Positions 34,542 to 41,427 of a stretch of 50,587 nt of DNA are shown here, piece after piece. The translations under genes were made by a program, and so were the position numbers. The stretch is from Flavobacteriales bacterium (GTDB taxonomy: Bacteria > Bacteroidota > Bacteroidia > Flavobacteriales_F > PHOS-HE28): contig JADJDP010000032.1 of NCBI GenBank assembly GCA_016702645.1, forward strand, positions 1 to 50,587, read 5' to 3'. Position 1 is the first letter of the stretch. Each line of letters starts with the position of its first letter. Under the pieces are notes generated by a model. It was not told the origin of the DNA, did no database searches, and saw only the letters and a program-made list of their open reading frames with translations.

Positions 34542-35048
34542 TCATTGGGGCCGGGGGGGGGGGGGGGGGGGGGGCACAGCCGGAAGCGCAGAGCGGGCAG
34601 GAGCCGGCTCTGTTGTTTGCTTGTGGTCCGGCGAAGGCAGTGCAGCGAGCCTTTGCGGCGGCCAGCCCCGGTGGTAGTCGCCCTTTAATTCACGGAAGAG
34701 CTTTTCATAGGTCTCCATCCGATCGCGCAGGTCGGTGTGGTCCGTGAAGGCGCGGTGGTCGATGGCGATGGGGTGTTCCTTGCTTTCCTTTTCCAGCAGG
34801 TTCTCGTGCTGCTTGATGTCATGGCGGAGCTCATCGATCACCTCCCGCTCGCGGATGAACTGGTTCTGGAAGTGCTCCAGTTCCGCCATCACTTCGTTCT
34901 TGGTGTTACGGCGCACGATGTCCTCCAAACGATGCTCAAGGATGCCGATGTCCTCCTTGTAGAAGCGTAGTGCGTTCAACCACTCCATGTGGTCGAAGTG
35001 GAGGTCGCCGATGTGTTTGGTGGGTGCGGTTTGGGTGGCGGTGCTCAT
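34542..35048 (-). CDS. Helical coiled-coil protein with poly-proline tail encoded by a C22 tract
   Basis: This protein has 168 residues from MSTATQTAPTKHIG. Most of it is a charged alpha-helical region with coiled-coil character (ALRFYKEDIGILEHRLEDIV, FIREREVIDELRHDIKQHEN). The tail is Ala/Pro-rich and ends in a run of prolines encoded by 22 consecutive C residues on the coding strand. The length of the run decides the frame of the last few codons. With the length given here the stop lies 4 bases before the next gene's ATG, as expected in an operon. I do not recognise the family. It is probably cytoplasmic and co-transcribed with a membrane protein and the universal stress protein. Confidence 0.65.
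   Translation of the reverse strand: MSTATQTAPTKHIGDLHFDHMEWLNALRFYKEDIGILEHRLEDIVRRNTKNEVMAELEHFQNQFIREREVIDELRHDIKQHENLLEKESKEHPIAIDHRAFTDHTDLRDRMETYEKLFRELKGDYHRGWPPQRLAALPSPDHKQTTEPAPARSALPAVPPPPPPPRPQ
34553..34574. repeat. 22-base G/C homopolymer
   Basis: There are 22 consecutive G on the plus strand, inside the 3' end of the coiled-coil gene. Such a run is prone to slippage, in the cell and in sequencing; its true length cannot be trusted. Confidence 0.9.
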
Positions 35049-35147
35049 TGGGTTGGGGCGTTGGGGATTGACACCCCGAATTTGGTGAAAGTTCCGCGCA
35101 TGAACCAGCAAAAAGGAACGGCCCGCATAAACAGCCGCTTGGGGCCT

Positions 35148-35286
35148 CTCAAGCTGCGCAGGGACTCTCGTCTTCGACGACCCCTGCGTGTTGCATCGCG
35201 CCGGGCCAAGTGCATATAGGTGGTTGAGTTCTTCTTCCACCTCAACTTCCGCAGGGTCTCCCGTCTTCGGGGACCCTGTGCAAGAA
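35148..35286. repeat. Two related stem-loop repeat units between gltA and the coiled-coil gene
   Basis: Units at 35148-35195 and 35241-35286 are about 80% alike, sharing CTCAA-CGCAGGG-CTC-CGTCTTCG and GACCC-TG. Each folds: the first pairs GCAGGG with CCCTGC and TCGTC with GACGA around TTC; the second pairs CAGGGTC with GACCCTG. Between them GTTGAG and CTCAAC form a further small inverted repeat. The sequence differs while pairing is kept, which resembles REP-type repeats. The 240-base gap 35049-35288 holds no gene. Confidence 0.55.
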
Positions 35287-35288
35287 TC

Positions 35289-36578
35289 CTACTTCCGCTC
35301 CGCCAGCGCCACGTAATCGCGCTTGAGGGCACCGGTGTAGATCTGGCGGGGGCGGCCGATGGGCTCCTTGTTCTCCACCATTTCCTTCCACTGGGCTATC
35401 CAGCCGGGCAGGCGGCCCAGGGCGAACATGACCGTGAACATGCGCGTGGGGATGCCGATGGCGCGGTAGATGATGCCGCTGTAGAAGTCCACGTTCGGGT
35501 AGAGCTTGCGGCTCACGAAGTAGTCGTCCTTGAGGGCGATCTCCTCCAGTTGCTTGGCTATCTCCAGTACGGGGTCGTTCACGCCCATCTTGCGCAGCAC
35601 CTCGTCGCAGCTCTTCTTGATGATCTTGGCGCGCGGGTCGAAGTTCTTGTACACGCGGTGCCCGAATCCGAAGAGGCGGAAGGGGTCGTTCTTGTCCTTG
35701 GCCTTGTCCACCCATTTCTGGATGTCCCCACCATCGTTGCGGATGGTCTCCAGCATCTCGATCACTTCCTGGTTGGCGCCGCCGTGCAGCGGTCCCCACA
35801 ATGCGGCGATGCCTGCGCTCACGGCGCTGTACAAATTGCTCTGGCTGCTGCCCACCATGCGCACCGTGCTGGTGCTGCAGTTCTGCTCATGGTCGGCGTG
35901 CAGGATCAAGAGGGTGTTGAGCGCGCTGGCCACCACGGGATCCACCTTGTAGTCCTCGGTGGGCATGGCGAACATCATGTGCAGGAAATTCTCCACGTAG
36001 CCCAATTTGTTGTTGGGGTACATGTAGGGGTGGCCCAGGTTGTTCTTGTAGCTGATGGCCGCAAGGGTGGGCATCTTCGCAATGAGGCGGTACACGGTGC
36101 GCATCACCTCGTGCTGCGGGCGGTGCGGGTCCTGGCTGCGCGGGTAGAAGGTGCTCAACGAGTTCACCATCGCCGAGAGGATGCCCATGGGGTGGGCATT
36201 GCTCGGGAAGAACTCGAAGAAGTGCTTCATGTCCTCATGCACCAGCGAGTGGTAGCGGATGTTCCCTTGGAATTCCTCCAATTGGCTCGCGTTGGGCAAC
36301 TCCCCGAACAGCAACAGGTAGGATACTTCGATGAAGGTGGCCTTCTCGGCCAGTTGATCGATCGGGTACCCGCGGTATTGGAGGACACCCAGTTCCCCAT
36401 CGAGGAAGGTGATGGCGCTCTTGGTGGCACCGGTGTTCTTGTACCCGAAATCGAGCGTGATGTAGCCGCTCTCGTCGCGGAGCTTGCTGATGTCGATGGC
36501 CTTCTCGCCTTCACTGCCTACTACCACGGGGCATTCGTAGGTCTTGCCGTCCAGGATGATCTGCGCCTTATCGCTCAT
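35289..36578 (-). CDS. gltA: Citrate synthase
   Basis: This is a 429-residue protein of the usual type II bacterial length. It catalyses condensation of oxaloacetate and acetyl-CoA to citrate at the start of the TCA cycle. Landmarks are the N-terminal beta domain (ITFLDGELGVLQYRGYPIDQLAE), the catalytic histidine regions LILHADHEQNCST and LWGPLHGGANQEV, FGFGHRVYKNFDPRA, and the aspartate in YPNVDFYSGI. A TACCTTAG sequence upstream on the minus strand may be its -7 element. It is followed by the paired stem-loop repeats. Confidence 0.97.
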   Translation of the reverse strand: MSDKAQIILDGKTYECPVVVGSEGEKAIDISKLRDESGYITLDFGYKNTGATKSAITFLDGELGVLQYRGYPIDQLAEKATFIEVSYLLLFGELPNASQLEEFQGNIRYHSLVHEDMKHFFEFFPSNAHPMGILSAMVNSLSTFYPRSQDPHRPQHEVMRTVYRLIAKMPTLAAISYKNNLGHPYMYPNNKLGYVENFLHMMFAMPTEDYKVDPVVASALNTLLILHADHEQNCSTSTVRMVGSSQSNLYSAVSAGIAALWGPLHGGANQEVIEMLETIRNDGGDIQKWVDKAKDKNDPFRLFGFGHRVYKNFDPRAKIIKKSCDEVLRKMGVNDPVLEIAKQLEEIALKDDYFVSRKLYPNVDFYSGIIYRAIGIPTRMFTVMFALGRLPGWIAQWKEMVENKEPIGRPRQIYTGALKRDYVALAERK

Positions 36579-37458
36579 CGCGCTCAGGAAAATGGGTTGT
36601 TTTTGATCGAATGGCCGCTAAGGTAGCTTTGCACGCGGAGGAAAGCCCCGTGCGGGAACCCGCAATGCCGAAGAAAGCTTCCGCGGATGACGCAGATGGA
36701 ACGCCTACCAGCGGAATGAGTGCAACCGATAACGGAGGCTCAGCGCCGGTGGCGCTTCCATCTGCCACCTGCGGACTTGTATTCGACCCCCGTGGGGAAG
36801 GTCCACCCCAGAAAAAACCCCCGCCCCCGGAAAGGGGGGCCGGGGGCGGGCGGGGGTAGCGGAGGATCACCGGCGCTGTCCAGCGGCTCTTGAAGGTGCC
36901 CATGAAGGTCTGGTAGTCCTGGGTCTTGTAGTTCCCTTCGCCGAAGTAAACGAGGATGGGTTCCATCTGGTCCGGTGTCATGAGCCCTTGCACCGGGGCC
37001 AATACGTTCAGGTCGCTGTCCAGATAAACCACGGTGGGATAGGCGATGTTGCCGTTCACGTTCGCGATGGCGTAGGTGAGTTGGTGCGTGCCGTTCCGCC
37101 CTGCGGTGTTGCCCGGTTTGAAGTCGGGGTTCTCGAACTTCTGTGCTTTGAAGGTGACCGGGTCGCCGCTCTCGGCATTGAACTTCACCGGATAGAAGTG
37201 CTTGTTCACGTAGTCCGCGAGCTTCGGGTCGTTGAAGGTCTTCGCATCGAGCATCTTGCAGGGCCCGCACCAGCTCGTGTACACATCGATGAAGAGCGGC
37301 TTGGGCGTCTTCTTCGCAAGGGCTTGGGCCTCTTCGATGCCCACCCACTTGATCAGTTTACTGCCCGCGGGCACCGCGAGTTGGGCGTTCAATGTGGTGG
37401 TCGCCAGCGTCAGCAGCAGCAGGGCGCTCAGGGGGCGGAGGAAGGAGGCGGTTGTCAT
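36568..37458 (-). CDS. Exported thioredoxin-like protein, 3' end reads through its own terminator
   Basis: The start at 37458 gives a signal peptide (ALLLLTLATTTLNAQ). The thioredoxin fold carries the redox motif YTSWCGPCKML, with NTAGRNGTHQLTYAIANVNG and IAYPTVVYLDSD containing the cis-proline. It is probably a periplasmic thiol:disulfide protein. The credible protein is about 195 residues and ends near FKSRWTAPV, around 36865-36880. The open frame then runs through the terminator stem and across the gltA upstream region to 36568, giving a Pro/Gly-rich tail with no protein character. A one-base error hiding the true stop (a TGA lies one frame away next to the terminator) is the simplest explanation. 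Confidence 0.75.
   Translation of the reverse strand: MTTASFLRPLSALLLLTLATTTLNAQLAVPAGSKLIKWVGIEEAQALAKKTPKPLFIDVYTSWCGPCKMLDAKTFNDPKLADYVNKHFYPVKFNAESGDPVTFKAQKFENPDFKPGNTAGRNGTHQLTYAIANVNGNIAYPTVVYLDSDLNVLAPVQGLMTPDQMEPILVYFGEGNYKTQDYQTFMGTFKSRWTAPVILRYPRPPPAPLSGGGGFFWGGPSPRGSNTSPQVADGSATGAEPPLSVALIPLVGVPSASSAEAFFGIAGSRTGLSSACKATLAAIRSKTTHFPERDER
36602..36631 (+). promoter_or_regulatory. Plus-strand Bacteroidota-type promoter facing away from gltA
   Basis: TTTG (36602-36605), an 18-base spacer and TAGCTTTG (36624-36631) match the Bacteroidota promoter consensus exactly at the -7 element. It points into the 36.64-36.81 kb stretch, which has no recognised plus-strand gene but contains a long inverted repeat. 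On the opposite strand the same bases give TACCTTAG, a candidate -7 element for gltA. Confidence 0.45.
36680..36775. repeat. Long imperfect inverted repeat / possible structured RNA
   Basis: About 25 bases at 36680-36705 pair with 36751-36775: GCAGATGGAACGCC opposite GGCGCTTCCATCTGC, with an outer arm TCCGCGG opposite CCTGCGGA. The loop contains a smaller hairpin, AGCGCC-GGT-GGCGCT at 36742-36756, which competes with the arm. It lies about 50 bases downstream of the plus-strand promoter-like sequence. It could be a small RNA or an insertion of REP-type repeats. Confidence 0.4.
36812..36856 (-). terminator. Rho-independent terminator of the thioredoxin-like gene
   Basis: On the minus strand a very GC-rich stem (36856-36840 pairing with 36830-36818, CCGGGGGCGGGGG type, one bulge) is followed by six T (36817-36812). 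It lies about 15-25 bases after where the thioredoxin-like protein should end. Confidence 0.75.
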
Positions 37459-37475
37459 GTTCACGGGAAGTTGAA

Positions 37476-37483
37476 GCAAGGTA
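37476..37483 (-). promoter_or_regulatory. -7 promoter-like element TACCTTGC
   Basis: On the minus strand TACCTTGC lies 17 bases before the thioredoxin-like gene start. It is a partial match to TAnnTTTG. Confidence 0.3.
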
Positions 37484-37511
37484 TCAAGGTTCGTGCCGGT
37501 AGGTCCAAGGC

Positions 37512-39311
37512 TCAGCGCACCTCACCCATGAGCCTGCGCACGAGCGGGGAAATAATGATGAGGATGAAGCCACAAACGAGCGCGTAGAGGGCAAGCAGCC
37601 TGTAGCCGTCCGTGTAGCACTGGAGGCGTTCGATGGAACGGGGCATCACGCTGGCTTGCAGATCGGTACGCTGGATCAGCGAAGCAGGTGGGGTCACGGT
37701 AGCCGATCCATTGTTGGGCACCTCGGTGGTCATCCAGGCCACCACGTCACCGTTGGCATTGAAGCGGGCGGTGGTATGCTCGGCATCCGCAACGGCTTGC
37801 CATTCGAACTTGGAGGTGTCGGCCTCCGGGGAGGAGATGAGGATGTCCATCTTCTCGAAGGTGGCCTTGTTGTCCGAGGTGTCCTTCCAAGCGATCGTGC
37901 GCGAACCCATCATGGATGGATCGTTGGACGCTTCGTTCATTTCCACCTTGTACTCACCGGTGGTGGCCATGCCCGCACCCAGCACACCGGCTATGTACTG
38001 GCCATACGCGCTGGCCAGGAACCAAAGACCCATGATGATGCCGACCAACCGTTTCGGCGAGAGCTTGGTCATGGCCGAGAGGCCGATGGGAGAGAGGCAC
38101 AACTCCCCGATGGTCATGACCAGGTAGGCCATGGCGAAGACGGTGAGCGAGGTGATACCCGCGCCGCTGCTGTAGCCGATGAGCATGTGGAACACATAGA
38201 AGGCGGCGGCAAGGAAGACGAAGCCGAGGCCGAACTTCACCACGGTGTTGGGTTCCACTTTCCGGCTGCTCATCCACAGCCAAAGGAGCCCGAAGAGCGG
38301 GCTCAGCAGGATCACGAACAGGGAGTTGGCCGTGTTGTTCACCTCATTGGGATCCAAGGGCACGCCAGCGATGTTGTGCGTGACGTGCTCGCGCGCCACA
38401 ATGGCAAGCGATCCACCGCTCTGCTCGAAGAAGGCCCAGAACAAGATGGAGAAGATGATGAAGACCAGCGCGGCCAGCAACTTGCTCACCTGTTCCCGGG
38501 TGCAGCGCGTCATTTCATACAGCAGGTACAACAGGGCGATGGGCCCCACGATGTACATGAAGAGATCGGTGTAGCTGGAGTTCTGCACCAGGATGAGGAT
38601 GAAGGGGATCATGATCAGCGAGCCGATGTACACGCCGATCTGCGCGAGCTGGACGCTGGAGGCTTTCATCCCTTCCTTGTCCGCGAGCGGGGAAAAGCCC
38701 AAAGGCCCCAGGGAGCGCATGCCACCGCCGAAGACCGCCAGGCCGATGACCATGGCGATGCCAGCGGAGATGAAGGCCCATTCCCAGCCGTAGTTGTCGC
38801 CAAGGTTGAAGCACAGGTAACCACCGAGCAACGCACCGATGTTGATGCCGGAGTAGAACAGCGCGAAGCCCGCGTCGCGGCGCTTGTCACCATCGTGGTA
38901 CAGGAAGCCGACGATGCCCGAGATGTTGGGCTTGAAGAAACCGGTGCCCACGATGGAAATGCTGGTACCGATGTAGAAGAGGTCGCCCGGTGCGAAGGCG
39001 ATGGTGAAACTGCCGACGATCATGAGCAGGCCGCCCCAGAAGATGGACTTCCGGAAGCCAAGGATCTTGTCTGCGAAGAAGCCGCCGACGAAGGTCATGG
39101 TGTACACGAAGGCCTGGATGGCACCGTACTTCAGGTTGGCCTCGGCCTTGGGCATGGCCAATTGCTCGATCATGAAGACCGTGAGCACCCCGCGCATGCC
39201 GTAGAAGCAGAAGCGCTCCCACATTTCCGAGAGGAAGAGGAACCAGAGCTGCCTGGGGTATTTGCCGCGGAAGTCGCGGATCTGCTCCAGCGTGGGTGTG
39301 GTTGCCGTCAT
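37512..39311 (-). CDS. POT/PTR2 family proton-coupled peptide transporter
   Basis: This is a 599-residue membrane protein. The POT signature ExxERFxYY appears as SEMWERFCFYGMRGVL in helix 1. Other family motifs are FVGGFFADKILGFRKSIFWGG, GTGFFKPNISGIVG and FYSGINIGALLGG. It imports di- and tripeptides with protons. A soluble insertion of about 100 residues lies before the last two helices (MNEASNDPSMMGSRT ... WMTTEVPNNG). It is the closest paralog of the transporter at 39403, and both lie downstream of a dipeptidyl peptidase gene. Confidence 0.93.
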   Translation of the reverse strand: MTATTPTLEQIRDFRGKYPRQLWFLFLSEMWERFCFYGMRGVLTVFMIEQLAMPKAEANLKYGAIQAFVYTMTFVGGFFADKILGFRKSIFWGGLLMIVGSFTIAFAPGDLFYIGTSISIVGTGFFKPNISGIVGFLYHDGDKRRDAGFALFYSGINIGALLGGYLCFNLGDNYGWEWAFISAGIAMVIGLAVFGGGMRSLGPLGFSPLADKEGMKASSVQLAQIGVYIGSLIMIPFILILVQNSSYTDLFMYIVGPIALLYLLYEMTRCTREQVSKLLAALVFIIFSILFWAFFEQSGGSLAIVAREHVTHNIAGVPLDPNEVNNTANSLFVILLSPLFGLLWLWMSSRKVEPNTVVKFGLGFVFLAAAFYVFHMLIGYSSGAGITSLTVFAMAYLVMTIGELCLSPIGLSAMTKLSPKRLVGIIMGLWFLASAYGQYIAGVLGAGMATTGEYKVEMNEASNDPSMMGSRTIAWKDTSDNKATFEKMDILISSPEADTSKFEWQAVADAEHTTARFNANGDVVAWMTTEVPNNGSATVTPPASLIQRTDLQASVMPRSIERLQCYTDGYRLLALYALVCGFILIIISPLVRRLMGEVR

Positions 39312-39350
39312 GGTTGTTCGTTGCGGCCGTGAAGGTGATGCTCCTTCTCC

Positions 39351-39385
39351 AAAAAAGAAAGGAACGGGTTTGGGCCGTTCCTTTC
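39351..39385 (-). terminator. Rho-independent terminator between the two POT genes
   Basis: GAAAGGAACGG (39357-39367) and CCGTTCCTTTC (39375-39385) form a perfect 11-bp stem with a 7-base loop. On the minus strand it is followed by six T (39356-39351). It ends the transcript of the POT gene at 39403-41247, so the next POT gene needs its own promoter. Confidence 0.88.
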
Positions 39386-39402
39386 CTTGGAGTTCGTTCT
39401 GT

Positions 39403-41247
39403 TCAGTAGTGTCCCGTCTTCTCTTTCAGCACAGCTGCGATGCGCTTCACCGCGATGAAGAGCAGGATGGCGCAGATGGCGGCTCCGGTGAAGTTGATGT
39501 AGAACACCAGGCTCTTGTTCTCGCTGTCGCTGCCCATGTGGCCGAGCACACCCGCCAGCTTGTTGCCGATGGAGGTGCTCAGGAACCACCCACCCATCAT
39601 CACGGCCGTCAAGCGTGCGGGGCTCAATTTGCTCACCAGCGAAAGGCCCATCGGGCTCAGGCATAGTTCGCCGAAGGTGATCACCGCGTAGGTGCCCACC
39701 AGCCACATGGCGCTCACTTTCATGGCGGCGTTGTCGCTCGCGCTCACGGCAGCGATCATCACCAAGGTGCTCAGGCCTGTGATCAACAGGCCGAAGGCGA
39801 TCTTGGCCGGTGTACTCGGTTCCTTGCCCCGGCTAGCGAGGAAGGTGAAGATGCCAATCACGAGCGGGGTGAGCAGCACCACGAAGAACGGATTGAGCGA
39901 TTGGAACAGTTCGGTGCTGATGAGCTTGGCCGGTTGCTGTTCCGTGGGCCACTCGGCACGCGGCAGTGTTTCCAGGTACTTGTTGTAGGAGAGCTTCTTG
40001 ACCAGGCCTTCGGCGAGCACTTTCTCGGCCAGCACTTTTCCTTCGGCACGTGTGGTAACGGGCAACGCTGCGGCGAATACGGCACCGGTATCAGCAGCCA
40101 ACGAATCGGTCTTGATCACGGAAGCTCCGCCGAGTGAGGATGCGATCGCATCGGCTTCGCTCTTGTGCATGCCCTCGAAGCGCACACTGTAGCTCTCGCC
40201 TTGCTTGCTGACCTTGGTGGCCACCTCACCGGGGATGTCGTCCACTTCCTGCAACATGCCGGTGGCACGTGCGAAGCCCACCATGTTCTCCGGGATGGGA
40301 CGCCAAGTGTTGCGCTCGGCCCAGTTGGTGAGCACGTTGCCGTTCTGGTGGAAGATGGCCCAGAAGACGATCACCACCACATAGATGTACATGAGCGAAC
40401 CCAACGGCTTCTTGTCCTCGCTGCTGCTCTTCAGGTAGGTGCTCAGGTAGAACCAGATGACCGGGATGCAGGCGAAGAGGAAGGTGTCGTTGCTGGTGCT
40501 GCCGAAGATGTTCTCGATCCCGAGGATCTTGCCAGCGAAGAAGCCGATGATCGCGAAGACGATGGCCGGCAGGAAGATCGTGGCCACAATTCGGCTCATA
40601 GGCATGTCCTCCTTCTGCGAGGCCTTCATCTGGTCGGCATGCGCGAGGCCTTTGCTACCACTGATGAAGAGGCCCACACCGATGAGCATGCCCACACCGG
40701 CCGCAGCGAAGGCATAGCCCCAGCCGTACTCGTTGCGCAGCCAGGCAGCCACGAAATTGCAGACGAAGGCACCGATGTTGATGCCCATGTAGAAGATGTT
40801 GTAGCCCTTGTCCTTCAGCTTCACGTACTCGGGTTTGTTGTAGAGGTTCCCGAGCAGCGTACTGATGTTCGGCTTGAAAAGGCCGTTACCGATGATGATG
40901 AGGAAGAGCGCAATGGCGAAGGCCGTGGGCCCGGGCATGGAGAGGGTGAGGTAACCCGCCGCCATGAGCAAGCCACCGGCGATGATGGTCTTTCGATACC
41001 CGAAGATCCTGTCCGCCAGCAATCCGCCGATGAAGGGTGTGAGGTACACCAGCGCGATGTAGGTGCCATAGATGTCGTTCGCCTGCCCATCACCGAAACC
41101 AAGACCGCCCTTGAGGCCATCGGTCATGTAGAGATAGAGGATCCCCAACATGAGGTAGAAGCCGAAACGCTCCCACATCTCGGTGAAGAAGAGCAGGTAG
41201 AGGCCCTTGGGGTGTTTGCTCGCAGTGGTAGCGGGGGTACTACTCAT
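39403..41247 (-). CDS. POT/PTR2 family peptide transporter (second copy)
   Basis: This 614-residue membrane protein has the POT motif TEMWERFGFYLMLGIL, FIGGLLADRIFGYRKTIIAGG, GNGLFKPNISTLLG and FYMGINIGAFV. A soluble insertion of about 150 residues sits in the middle (WRPIPENMVGFARATG ... WPTEQQPAKL). The conserved late motif GELCLSPMGLSLVSKLSP is present. It is a proton-driven di/tripeptide importer by family. A TATCTTGG stretch upstream may be its -7 element. The 180 bases between it and the peptidase gene contain only a small TGTGCG/CGCACA hairpin at 41339-41354. Confidence 0.93.
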   Translation of the reverse strand: MSSTPATTASKHPKGLYLLFFTEMWERFGFYLMLGILYLYMTDGLKGGLGFGDGQANDIYGTYIALVYLTPFIGGLLADRIFGYRKTIIAGGLLMAAGYLTLSMPGPTAFAIALFLIIIGNGLFKPNISTLLGNLYNKPEYVKLKDKGYNIFYMGINIGAFVCNFVAAWLRNEYGWGYAFAAAGVGMLIGVGLFISGSKGLAHADQMKASQKEDMPMSRIVATIFLPAIVFAIIGFFAGKILGIENIFGSTSNDTFLFACIPVIWFYLSTYLKSSSEDKKPLGSLMYIYVVVIVFWAIFHQNGNVLTNWAERNTWRPIPENMVGFARATGMLQEVDDIPGEVATKVSKQGESYSVRFEGMHKSEADAIASSLGGASVIKTDSLAADTGAVFAAALPVTTRAEGKVLAEKVLAEGLVKKLSYNKYLETLPRAEWPTEQQPAKLISTELFQSLNPFFVVLLTPLVIGIFTFLASRGKEPSTPAKIAFGLLITGLSTLVMIAAVSASDNAAMKVSAMWLVGTYAVITFGELCLSPMGLSLVSKLSPARLTAVMMGGWFLSTSIGNKLAGVLGHMGSDSENKSLVFYINFTGAAICAILLFIAVKRIAAVLKEKTGHY

Positions 41248-41427
41248 CGGTTCGGTGTTTCAGTAAGGGGTTGGAGGAAGATCGCCCAAGATAGAAAAGC
41301 ATGAATATCGGCCCACGGTTCCCCGCGCCATGTGGTCATGTGCGCCCGCGCACAAATGCTCGCCCATGAAAGCATGCGCCCATGGACAGTACCTTGGCGT
41401 GGCGGACGACCACAGGTCGCATCTTGC

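Noticed and set aside
34542..35240. Longer form of the coiled-coil gene starting at 35240
   Set aside because: The extra 64 codons cover the paired stem-loop repeats and show no protein-like character; the ATG at 35048 fits the helical domain.
36611..36859. 82-codon plus-strand frame opposite the thioredoxin tail
   Set aside because: It runs through the terminator stem (poly-Pro/Gly end) and its composition is non-protein-like; a structured RNA or repeat explains the stretch better.
41339..41354. TGTGCG/CGCACA hairpin after the dipeptidyl peptidase gene as a terminator
   Set aside because: Only a 6-bp stem with no U tract and about 75 bases beyond the stop.
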